Shown here in pieces: positions 10,450-19,002 of a stretch of 64,000 nt of DNA (position 1 is its first letter; the number at the start of each line of letters is the position of its first letter). The notes below the pieces were generated by a model that worked only from the letters and a program-made list of their open reading frames with translations, was not told the origin of the DNA and did not search any database. The stretch covers positions 7,795,001 to 7,859,000 of the forward strand of contig NZ_CP108455.1 of the NCBI RefSeq assembly GCF_036241575.1, in the 5' to 3' direction. A program made the position numbers and the translations under genes. Source of the DNA: Streptomyces sp. NBC_01267. Lineage in GTDB: Bacteria; Actinomycetota; Actinomycetes; Streptomycetales; Streptomycetaceae.

Positions 10450-10836
10450 ATGGAAGTCGACATGGGACAGAACATCAGCGAGAAGGCGATGTCGTTTCTG
10501 CGCGGCCTGGAGGTGTACGACTTCGCCGGATGCCGGGCGATGTGCACCAGCAGGGCCACCGTGTGGCAGAACGACGGTCAGGGGGAGCGGGCGATCGACG
10601 CGACGCTGCAGCGGTTCCAGGCCTTTGCCGCTGACGTCGACGCGCTGCGGTACGACGTGATCCGCCAGTTCCGGAGTACGAACGAGGTCTTCCAGCAGCA
10701 GGTGCTCCACCTGAGTATGGCCGACGGGTCGGGCAGCAAGGTCCACGCCGCGGTCTACTTCCGGTTCGAGAGCGGCGGCCTCATCGACCGGATCGAGGAG
10801 TGCATCTACGCGGTCCCGACCGCCGGGACACCCTGA
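10450..10836 (+). CDS. SnoaL/NTF2-like protein
   Basis: A 128-residue protein with the length and pattern of the NTF2-like fold: an N-terminal helix (AMSFLRGLEVYDFAGCRAM), then CTSRATVWQNDGQ and alternating strands ending in FESGGLIDRIEECI. Members in natural-product clusters act as cyclases, hydrolases or isomerases on polyketide intermediates; others are just binding proteins. It closes the SDR-P450-reductase run, 104 bases after the reductase stop. A second possible start is ATG 10462. Catalytic residues cannot be assigned by eye. Confidence 0.75.
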   Translation: MEVDMGQNISEKAMSFLRGLEVYDFAGCRAMCTSRATVWQNDGQGERAIDATLQRFQAFAADVDALRYDVIRQFRSTNEVFQQQVLHLSMADGSGSKVHAAVYFRFESGGLIDRIEECIYAVPTAGTP

Positions 10837-11537
10837 CCTTCCCTCTGGAGCCCGGACCACCGAGGTGACGTCGGTCTTCAACCCACGATCAGAGAAGAGC
10901 AGGCTGCCCCCACCACCGCGGTTCTCCGGGCTGTTCACCGGCCGGTTCACGCGGGATCCGTGTGGTCGCCGGCCTTCGAGCTCCAGATCGGCGGGCGACG
11001 CTCGCGCCACGCCGCGGCGCCTTCTCCGACGTCGTCGGTACCCAGGAGGGCGAGGTGGGCGCGGGTCTCCTCCCGGTCAGCAGCATGTCGGCGGCGACGG
11101 CGAGGCCGACCGCGTGCCGCAGCGTGCAATGGGACTCGCAGTCACCGATCATGCCGCGCCGCACCTGTGGGACGGCCGGCTTAGACATGGATCGTGCCGC
11201 TCAACACCTTCTCCACCTGGGCGGGCGCGGGGGAAGTACGGCGTCCAGAACCCGGTGTCCGGGGCGGCCCTGGTGTCGAACTCTGGTGTCCGTTCTGGAC
11301 AGGGGGGCTGGGGGAGACCGGCGCGATGGGATTCGGCCAACGGGTTCACGTGGTCGCCAGGTGAAGTGGGTGCTGCGTGCGCCCTTCGATCAGTGGCGGG
11401 ACATCGGTCTGCGCGGCACGGGGCTGCGCCTTCAGGAGTGGGGCAGCGTCCTTGACGTGGAGATTCCGCGTTCCGCCGGGAGCCGTTTTCCGCGGGCCTG
11501 GTTGGCGGCGGCGTTTGAAGGGTGCCAAGGAGGGACG
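10837..11537. other. About 700 bases without an intact gene
   Basis: Between the SnoaL-like gene and the GTG at 11538 I see no ORF with an initiation signal and consistent codon bias. The only protein-like stretch is a frame-shifted relic on the minus strand at 10947-11160. The rest looks like decayed or spacer DNA. Confidence 0.5.
10947..11160 (-). pseudogene. C-terminal relic resembling enoyl-CoA hydratase/isomerase
   Basis: Reading leftward, one frame gives LRHAVGLAVAADMLLTG and, after a frame change near 11070, ETRAHLALLGTDDVGEGAAA and then WRERRPPIW. The second piece has the C-terminal pattern of crotonase-fold proteins, where an EG-x-x-A-x-x-x-(K/R)R-x-P-x-(F/W) ending is common. There is no start and no N-terminal half, so this is at most a remnant. 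The assignment rests on pattern memory only. Confidence 0.3.
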
Positions 11538-12002
11538 GTGGTATCGAATACCGAGGGCGGTGCTGCGGGAGATCGCGGCTACATCGACCCGTTGGAGGGA
11601 TCCCGGTCGCAGGCGATAAGCCGAGCCCGACGGCGAGGCGCCTACGAGAAGATCTCGTATAGGCGCCTTGCCCGTGGCTACAACGCCCGAAGTCGGCTGC
11701 TGTATCTGGAGGGCGGGGGATCGCAGGAGCTGACGGCGTTCTTCCTGTTGTCGACGGCATCGACCGCGGAGAACTTCGGCACGGTGGCGTCCTGGCCCGC
11801 AGTGCATCACCGGCCGGATGGAGGAGTCGACGTCTACGGCGATCACAAAGGGCTTGTGGACGCGTTCCGGGCACGGGTCAGGGCGCAGAAATTCACTCCG
11901 CAGGTCGTCCAGAGCATGGCAGAGGAGAACATCGTGCTGCGCGAAGCCCTGGCGAAGATCAAGACGGATCTGTCCGCACCGACCCTTCTCGGACTCTGCT
12001 GA
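11538..12002 (+). CDS. Hypothetical protein, 154 residues
   Basis: The GTG at 11538 is preceded by AAGGAGG at ideal spacing, which defines the start although the frame is open far upstream. Residues about 12-60 are basic (ISRARRRGAYEKISYRRLAR), followed by SRLLYLEGGGSQELTAFFLL and a segment that reads as an alpha/beta domain ending in EENIVLREALAKIK. I do not recognise the family; no membrane segment or signal peptide is visible. The gene contains an imperfect inverted repeat (11637-11669). It stands alone between a relic and a broken NRPS gene. Confidence 0.55.
   Translation: MVSNTEGGAAGDRGYIDPLEGSRSQAISRARRRGAYEKISYRRLARGYNARSRLLYLEGGGSQELTAFFLLSTASTAENFGTVASWPAVHHRPDGGVDVYGDHKGLVDAFRARVRAQKFTPQVVQSMAEENIVLREALAKIKTDLSAPTLLGLC
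11637..11669. repeat. Inverted repeat inside the hypothetical gene
   Basis: Left arm AGGCGCCTACGAGA (11637-11650) and right arm TCTCGTATAGGCGCCT (11654-11669) pair across a 3-base loop, with one 2-base bulge. The position near the 5' part of the mRNA could make a strong hairpin affecting translation. It could also be a chance product of codons. Confidence 0.6.
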
Positions 12003-12185
12003 CCGGCCCCGCACCCGCTGGGTGAGCCTGCGCAGCCAGGCATGAATTCCAGCCGTTTCACCCGCCCCGTCGACCTGCCCGATCACGGACCCGGATCTGT
12101 ACCAGGGAGATATATCGGCATAATTCTATAGTTGTGCGTTGGCTGAAACTGCTTCTCGCCGCGTAGCAGCTGTGAGAATAATTAC

Positions 12186-12200
12186 TGCAAATGCTTTGCA
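12186..12200. promoter_or_regulatory. AT-rich promoter-like segment with a 15-bp palindrome
   Basis: TGCAAA-TGC-TTTGCA is a perfect inverted repeat with a 3-base centre. It sits in an unusually AT-rich stretch (about 12110-12205) just before the truncated NRPS. It looks like an operator or promoter region that once served a complete gene. Confidence 0.45.
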
Positions 12201-12230
12201 TGGTCAACTGGGGGCTTCGTAGTTTCAGCG

Positions 12231-15200
12231 GTGGAGTGGCCCGCCGACCGCACCGCCTATGTCCTGGACGACGTCGCAACCCCCATCGTCATTACCCGGG
12301 ACCTGCCCGCAGGCCCCGGCCGCGTCCACCTCGATCCGCGGCAGCCCGCGACCGACGGCCCGGCGCCCGCCCCGCACATCCGCCCCGACCAGGCCGCGTA
12401 CATCATTTACACGTCCGGCTCGACGGGCACGCCGAAGGGCGTCGTCGTCCAGCACCGCTCCCTGAACCACCTCACAAGCACCCTGCAGGCCACCTTCCTC
12501 GGCCACGACCCGTATCTCGCCGGGGCCGACAGTGTGCCGCCCGGCGACAGGAAGCTGCGAGCGGCGCTCACCGCGCCGTTCACGTTCGACGCGTCCATGG
12601 AGCAGCTGAGCTGGATGCTGGCGGGTCACGAGCTGTTCATCGCGTCCGAGGATGTGCGCCGCGACCCCTCGGCCTTGGTCCGGTTCGTCGAGAAGCACCG
12701 GATCGACGTCATCGACACGACTTCGTCGCAGCTCGAACTCCTCATTTCCGCAGGTCTGTTGGAGGAGCAGTGGGCGCCTTCCATGGTCATGGTGGGCGGT
12801 GAGGCGGTCTCGCCGTCGCTGTGGCAGGCGCTGCGCGGCCAGCGGCGTGTCCGCTGCTTCAACCTCTACGGCCCTACCGAAGCGACCGTCGACGCGACCT
12901 GTCACGACCTCTCCGCGCCCGTTGACGTCCCCGTCATCGGCGCTCCCTTGCCGCATGTGCGGGTCCGTGTTCTCGACGCACACCTTCAGCCGGTGCCCGT
13001 CGGTGTCGCCGGGGAGATCTACCTCGGCGGCCTGGGACTCGCCCGCGGCTACGTCAACCGACCCGGTCTCACCGCCCAGCGCTTCATCGCTGACCCCTAC
13101 AGCAGCACCCCCGGCAGCCGCCTCTACCGCACCGGCGACCGTGCCCGCTGGCGCCCCGACGGCACCCTCGAATACCTCGGCCGCACCGACGACCAGATCA
13201 AGCTCCGCGGCTTCCGCATCGAACCCGGCGAGATCGAAGCCGCCCTCACCCACCACCCCACCGTCAAGGAAGCCGCCGTCATCGACGACGAGCACGCGCG
13301 GTTGATCGCCTATGTCACGCCCACGGTCGGGGGCGGGGCCGACCCCGCCGGCATTCGCCGCTTCACGCAAGGGCGACTGCCCTCGTACATGGTGCCGTCG
13401 GCGGTGGTGGTCCTGGACGCGCTGCCACTGACGCCGAACGGAAAGCTGGACCGCAGGCGCCTGCCGCTGCCCGAGGTGGGCAGGCCGGGACTGGACGTCC
13501 GCTTCGTGGCGCCGCGTGACATGGTGGAAGAGGTCGTGGCACAGGTCTGGTGCACCGTGCTCGGCGTCGACCGGGTCGGTGTGCACGACGACTTCTTCGA
13601 GCTGGGCGGGCACTCGCTGCTGTCGATCCAGGTGATTGCCCGGATCCGCAAGCTCCTCGGTGTCGAGGTACCGCTGCGGGCACTGTTCGACGCCGCGACG
13701 GTCGAGGAGCTGGCCGTCCGCGTCCGCGCCGAACAGGCCAAGGGCGTCGGCCACGGGGCTCCGGCCCTTGAGCCGGTGGACCGGAGCGGGCCGCTGCCGC
13801 TGTCGTTCGCGCAGCAACGCCTGTGGTTCCTTGACCAGTTGATGCCCGGCGGCGTCTTCTACAATATGTGCGACGCCTACCGGGTCCGCGGCCCACTCGA
13901 CCTGGATGCGCTGCAGCGGGCGCTGCGGATGCTGGTCGCGCGGCACGAGACGCTGCGGACGGCCTTCGTCGAGCGAGATGGTGTGCCCTACCAGGTCGTC
14001 TCGGCCCCAGACGCGCCCGGCGCGCGGCGCGTGGCGGAGATCGTGCGGATCGATCTGGCCGAGCGAACCGAGGGGGGTGTGCGGAACCTGGTGGCTGCAG
14101 AGGCGCGCACCCCGTTCCGGCTGGCGGACGGCGCGCTGATGCGTGTGGTGGCAGCCCGACTGGCGGACGAGGATCACGCACTGGTGGTCACCATGCACCA
14201 CATCGTCTCCGACGGCTGGTCGGTTGACGTCCTGGTGGACGAACTCGGGCGCCTCTACCGGGAATGCGTCACCGGCGCCCCCGCCGCACTGCCACGGCTG
14301 GATATCCAGTACGCCGACTTCGCCGTCTGGCAGCGGGCCTGGATGACCGGCCCGGTGCAGGAGAAGCAGATCGCCTTTTGGCAGCAGGCATTGGATGGCG
14401 CGCCCTTGGTGCTGCGCCTGCCTGCAGACTATCCGCGTCCCGCCGTCCAGTCCCATCGGGGCGAAACCGTAGAGTTCCCGCTGCCCGCACCGCTGGTCGC
14501 ACGGCTGGAAGCGCTCGGCCGGGAGCAGGGCGTCACCCTGTTCATGACGCTGCTCGGTGCCTTCCAGGTGCTGCTGGCGCGGTACGGCGGCCAGGACGAC
14601 GTGGTGGTGGGCGTGCCGACCGCGAACCGTACCCGCGCCGAGACCGAGCCCCTGGTCGGCTTCTTCGTCAACACCCTCCCTGTACGAGTCGGTTGCCGGC
14701 CGGAGCTGTCGTTCCGCGAGCTGCTCGACCGGGTGCGCGAGGCCTCGCTCGGCGCCTTCGCCCATCAGGACCTGCCCTTCGAGACGCTGGTCGAGACGCT
14801 CGCACCTGAACGGGACCTCAGCCACAACCCTCTCGTGCAGGTCACCTTCCAGCTCCTTGACGCTCCCGACGAAAAGCTCTCCCTGCACGGTACGGACTGC
14901 ACCTCGCTTGGCTTCGGCGGCGTGACCAGCCGGTTCGACCTGTCCCTCGACATCGTGTCGGGTCGCAAGGACATGCGGGGCGTGCTCACATACTGCCCCG
15001 ACCTCTTCAATCGGGCCCGCATGGACGTGCTGGTCGGCCACTACCTGACGCTGCTCGGCGCGGCGGCGGACGACCCCGGCCTCCGCATCAGCGACCTGCC
15101 GCTGAGCGATGCATCCGAGCGTCTCCGCCTGCTGGGCGAGTCCGGGCCGCAGTACACGCCCGGGACGGACACGGAGACGGTTCCGACCGCCTTCGCCGCG

Positions 15201-16308
15201 CAGGTGCGGGCAGCCTCCGCCCGCCGCCGCGGCGCGCCCCACCTTCCTCAAGGCCACCCCGTCGCACCTTCCCCTGCTGCGGCTGCTCCCGGACTCCTGC
15301 CTGCCCACCGGGCAGCTGGTGCTCGGCGGCGAGGCGCTGACCGGCTCGGCACTCGGGGACTGGCGCGCCACGTGCCCCGGCGTCACGGTCGTCAACGAGT
15401 ACGGGCCCACCGAGGCGACCGTCGGCTGCTGCGCCTACGTCCTCCGCCCCGGCGACGCCGTGGACCCGGGGGCCGTCCCCATCGGTCGGGCGTTCCCGGG
15501 CACGCGACTGTACCTGTTGGACGCGGAGGGCAAGCGAGTGGTCGCTGGCGCGGTCGGCGAACTGCACATCGGGGGCGCCCAGGTGGCGCGTGGTTACCTC
15601 GGGCGTCCGGAGCTGACCGACGAACGGTTCGTCACGGACACGTTCGCCGCCGACGGGTCGCGGATGTACCGCACCGGCGACCTGGTGCGCGAGCGTCCGG
15701 ACGGCAACCTGGAGTACCTCGGGCGCGCGGACGAGCAGGTGAAGGTCTCCGGCTACCGGATCGAGCCCGGCGAGATCGAGGCCGTGCTCCGCGGCCGACC
15801 GGACGTGCGGGACTGCGCGGTAGCCGCCGTCGGCGAGGCGGAAGCCCGCCGGCTCGTCGCCTACGTCGTCCCGGGGCCCGGTGCTCAGCCCGATGCCGCC
15901 GCGCTGGCGCGGCACGCGGCCGGGGCGCTGCCGCCGCACATGGTGCCGGCCGCGTTCGTCGCCGTAACCGAACTGCCGCTCACCCCGAACGGGAAGCTCG
16001 ACCGGGCGGCGCTGCCCGAACCCCCGCCGCCGGAAGCCGAGTCGGGCGGCCGGAGCCCGGCCGAGACGCTGCTGTGCGAGCTGCTGGCGCAGGCCCTGTC
16101 CGTCCCGGAGGTCGGTGCCGACGCCGACTTCGTGGCGTCCGGCGGCAGCAGCATCACCGCGTTGAAGCTGGTTGCCGCGGCCCGCAAGGCCGGGATCCGC
16201 CTCGACCTCACCACCGTCCTGCGGGAGCGCACGGTGCGCCGCATCCTCGCGGCCGATCCGGAGGCTGCCTCCGCCGCCTCGCCCCTCACGGAAGGAGCGC
16301 CCAAGTGA
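12231..16308 (+). pseudogene. Broken non-ribosomal peptide synthetase (A'-PCP-C-A'-PCP)
   Basis: The frame starts mid-adenylation domain: WPADRTAYVLDD corresponds to the stretch after motif A2, and no start codon or ribosome site precedes it. The first A domain keeps [25 protein letters not shown] and NGKLDR, and its specificity region begins FDASMEQ. A PCP (FFELGGHSLLS) and a complete C domain (SFAQQRLWF; HHIVSDG with catalytic His near 657) follow. Around 15205-15240 the second A domain jumps from its first residues (TAFAAQVRAAS) to a central segment (PTFLKATPSHLPLLRLL) in another frame, losing about 250 residues. From there YGPTEATV, YRTGDL and NGKLDR and a PCP (FVASGGSSIT) are intact to the stop at 16308. 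As read it cannot work. An assembly collapse between similar modules is the alternative explanation. Confidence 0.85.
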
Positions 16309-17276
16309 CCAGGTCTGCAACGCTCACCGCGCTCGGCGGGATCACCCCTCGGCCCCGCGGCGGGCTCACCACCGGCGCGGAGTACGACCTGGGGCCGCTC
16401 GGCGGCGCGGGCCCCGACTGGGTGCGCTCCCACGGCCCGCAGCTGCGGGCGCGCCTCGCCGCCGACGGGCTGATCCTGCTGCATGGCCTGTCCGCCGAGG
16501 GCGACGGCATCGACGGTTTCCACGACGTCGTCGAGGTCGTCGGCGGCGAGCTGCTGCGTTACACCGAGCGGTCCACCCCGCGCAGTGCGGTCAAGGGGAA
16601 CATCTACACCTCGACCGAGTACCCGGCCGACCAGTTCATTCCGATGCACAACGAAAGCTCGTACGCGGCCAGTTGGCCTTCCATGGTGAGCTTCTACTGC
16701 CACACCGCCCCGGGGACCGGCGGGGCCACGCCGATCGCCGACAGCGCCGCCGTCCTCGACCTGATCCCGGCCGAGGTCAGGGAGCGGTTCGCCAAGGGCG
16801 TCGTCTACACCCGCACCTTCCGCGCCGAGATGGGGCTGAGCTGGCAGGAGGCGTTCCAGACCGAGGACCGCTCCGACGTCGAACAGCACTGCCGCGCCCG
16901 CGGCCAGGAGTTCCACTGGGACGGCGACGTCCTGCACACCCGGTACCACCGCCCGGCCACCGCCGTCGACCCGGGCACCGGGGCCGAGGTGTGGTTCAAC
17001 CAGGCGCACCTGTTCCGCCTGTCCAGCCTGGAGCCGGAGCTGCGCGACGTGCTCCTGGAGACCTACGGCGAGGACGGCCTGCCACGCAACGCCCTGCTGG
17101 GCGACGGGAGTCCGATCCCGGACGCCGACCTGGCGGCGGTGCGTGCCGCTTACGACCGCGCCTCCCTCGCGCTGCCCTGGCGGCAGGGCGACATCACGCT
17201 CGTCGGCAACATGCGGATGGCACACGGCCGCGAGCCCTTCACCGGCGAGCGCCGAATCCTCGTTGCGATGACCTGA
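16305..17276 (+). CDS. TauD/SyrP-like Fe(II)/2-oxoglutarate dioxygenase
   Basis: The protein has 323 residues and starts at GTG 16305, overlapping the NRPS stop by 4 bases (GTGA), so it was translated with it. The iron triad reads H115-N-E117 in IPMHNESSYAASWP and H307 in RMAHGREPF, with a nearby arginine (GERRIL) for 2-oxoglutarate. Glutamate in place of aspartate in the HxD/E motif is common in the SyrP/clavaminate-synthase-like branch. Relatives hydroxylate the beta carbon of a carrier-bound amino acid such as aspartate, so a hydroxylated residue in the NRPS product is likely (inference). The gene itself looks intact although its synthetase is not. Confidence 0.88.
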   Translation: MTRSATLTALGGITPRPRGGLTTGAEYDLGPLGGAGPDWVRSHGPQLRARLAADGLILLHGLSAEGDGIDGFHDVVEVVGGELLRYTERSTPRSAVKGNIYTSTEYPADQFIPMHNESSYAASWPSMVSFYCHTAPGTGGATPIADSAAVLDLIPAEVRERFAKGVVYTRTFRAEMGLSWQEAFQTEDRSDVEQHCRARGQEFHWDGDVLHTRYHRPATAVDPGTGAEVWFNQAHLFRLSSLEPELRDVLLETYGEDGLPRNALLGDGSPIPDADLAAVRAAYDRASLALPWRQGDITLVGNMRMAHGREPFTGERRILVAMT

Positions 17277-17299
17277 CCCGGCAACCTGTGGAGAACGCT

Positions 17300-17533
17300 A
17301 TGAGCAACCCCTTCGACGACGAGGACGGCACCTTCCTGGTGCTGCGCAACGACGAGGACCAGTGCTCGCTGTGGCCCAACGGCCTGGCGATTCCCGCCGG
17401 GTGGCGCGCTGAGTACGGCCCGGACAGCCGCAGCGAATGTCTGGAGCACATCGAGCAGACGTGGACGGACATGCGTCCGCGGAGCGTGGCGGCGGCGCTG
17501 GATGGGGCCTCGGACGGGGATCGCCACGTGTGA
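17300..17533 (+). CDS. MbtH-family protein
   Basis: A 77-residue protein beginning at ATG 17300, 23 bases after the dioxygenase stop. It has the family signature N-D-E-D-Q-x-S-LWP, then P-AGWR and the C-terminal HIEQTWTDMRPRS. MbtH proteins bind NRPS adenylation domains and are often needed for their folding or activity. Its cognate synthetase here is broken, but MbtH proteins commonly serve other synthetases in trans. Confidence 0.95.
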   Translation: MSNPFDDEDGTFLVLRNDEDQCSLWPNGLAIPAGWRAEYGPDSRSECLEHIEQTWTDMRPRSVAAALDGASDGDRHV

Positions 17534-17657
17534 CTCAGGCGACTCCGGGGTCTCCCGAAGCTCGGGTTTCACGGCCCGCGCCAGGGGCATAGCCTCAACT
17601 GGCGCACCACAGACGCGGTTTGTCTCTGACTACTCATAGCCAGTTCCGGGAGAGGTA

Positions 17658-18110
17658 GTGCTGGACTACCCAGAAAATGACGCGCAAGCCAACAACGGGC
17701 GGCGTCGTCCGATGCGAATAATGCTGCTCGGCGCTGACGGTTTGTTGGGCACCGCGGTGCAAGAGACAGCGGCGACGCATCCGCACGTTCAACAGCTCAC
17801 CGCCCTCGGGCATTCGGACCTCGACATCACCCGTCCCGAACAGGTGAATGCGGCCATCGAGAGAACCAGGCCGGACGCGGTCATCAACACGGCGGCGCTG
17901 ATGCCCGCAGACCGCTGCGACGAAGTGCCGGCGGAGGCTTATGCCGTCAATGCACTCGGCCCGCGCTACATCAGCCGGGCATGCGCAAGCGTCGGCGCGA
18001 CTCCGGTGTTCGTGACCACCGATTTCATCTACGACGGCACCGCGACCGTCCCGTATCAGCCCGGAACCTCGCCGACGACATTGCCGCGCTCCCGACGCCC
18101 CCCGAGGTAG
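17658..18110 (+). pseudogene. Truncated RmlD-like sugar-nucleotide reductase
   Basis: From ATG 17712 the product is an N-terminal Rossmann segment (MRIMLLGADGLLGTA) with NTAALMPADRCDE and VFVTTDFIYDG, typical of dTDP-4-dehydrorhamnose reductase-like proteins. After about 120 residues the similarity stops and a short unrelated arginine-rich tail runs to a stop at 18110. The Y-x-x-x-K active site and the C-terminal half are missing, so it is a fragment. The earlier GTG at 17658 follows GGGAGAGG and may be the original start. An IS1380-type relic directly downstream suggests the truncation came with a transposition or deletion. Confidence 0.75.
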
Positions 18111-18262
18111 TGCGGACGCTGGCGGCTATGGGCGCTCCGTGAGCGCGGCGACCCGCTCCGCGGCCGGGCAGGCGCGGGCCATCGTCACGCGGACGGCGGG
18201 GACGGCGATCGAGTCGCGAAACGAGAAAGTGCCCTGGGACCTGCGATGACGGGAGTTCTTCA

Positions 18263-18816
18263 GGCTCGGTCTCCGCTGCGTTCGATGACTCGAATCTGAT
18301 CGCGCAGGCGGGGCTGGTCCCGGTGCTGCGGCTGGCCGAGCGGTGCGGGCTGTCCCGGCTGGTGGCCGAGAAGGTGAAGCTGACCGGGGCGAGGAACGGT
18401 GCGGGGGCCGCGGCGGACGCCAAGGTCACCAGCGTCGTGGGCGGCATGGTTGCGGGCGCGGACAGTATCGACGACCTGGGCATGTTGCGCCACGGTGCGA
18501 TGCCTGCCGTGTTCGGCGGTATCCGAGCCCCGTCGACGCTGGGTACGTTCCCGCGTGCGTTCACTCACGGGCATGCTCTTCAACTCCACGCTGTGCACCG
18601 CCGTCGAGGCCGGCTGCACCGGCCCCCACCCGGATCCCGCGTGCGGATTCGCAGCTCTACAACGCCGGGGTGATCGCCGCCTGCCGCCGGTCCGGCGCCT
18701 ACTCCTCGGTCACGACCGGGATGAACCCCTCCATCAAACAGGCCGTCCTCAGCATCCCCAACGAATCCTGGCAGCAGATCAGTTACCCGACCGCGGCGCC
18801 CGAACCGGGGGCGTGA
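18263..18816 (+). pseudogene. IS1380-family transposase relic
   Basis: Two pieces of one transposase are visible in different frames. The first, about 18263-18600, reads FDDSNLIAQAGLVPVLRLAE and then VAGMVAGADSIDD-like and APSTLGTFPRAFTHGH-like blocks of the N-terminal domain. The second, about 18625-18816, reads RADSQLYNAGVIAACRRSG and NESWQQISYP, from the catalytic half. The middle of the DDE domain is deleted. No intact terminal repeats are apparent. It marks the breakpoint downstream of the truncated reductase. Confidence 0.75.
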
Positions 18817-18945
18817 TGCCGGGGTGACACACCGGACATCCGGTTCCGGTTTTGGCCGACCGCCGAGCGAGCAGGATGGTCCACAATGCGCACGGCGGCA
18901 GCCGCTCCAGCGACATCGCCCTGTCCTGTCCGTTCCCAGGAAAGG

Positions 18946-19002
18946 ATGCTTGTGTTCCTGCATTTGTCCATCAGGCCGCCTGTCCCCGCCGTCATTCGGT
19001 GA
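18946..19002 (+). CDS. Candidate 18-residue leader peptide of the MFS gene
   Basis: AGGAAAGG is followed by ATG 18946 and a short frame encoding MLVFLHLSIRPPVPAVIR. Its TGA overlaps the likely GTG start of the transporter (GTGA, 18999-19002). Since that GTG has no ribosome site of its own, re-initiation after the leader is a natural explanation. The alternative is that the transporter starts further upstream. Confidence 0.4.
   Translation: MLVFLHLSIRPPVPAVIR

Noticed and set aside
10962..11537. Upstream extension of the hypothetical protein at 11538-12002
   Set aside because: The frame is open, but the composition is low-complexity and a near-perfect ribosome site places the start at GTG 11538.
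12231..17276. One continuous 1681-codon ORF across NRPS and dioxygenase
   Set aside because: The middle part after about 15240 is an out-of-frame shadow of the second A domain. The ORF is an accident of GC-rich DNA that joins a broken NRPS to a separate dioxygenase gene.
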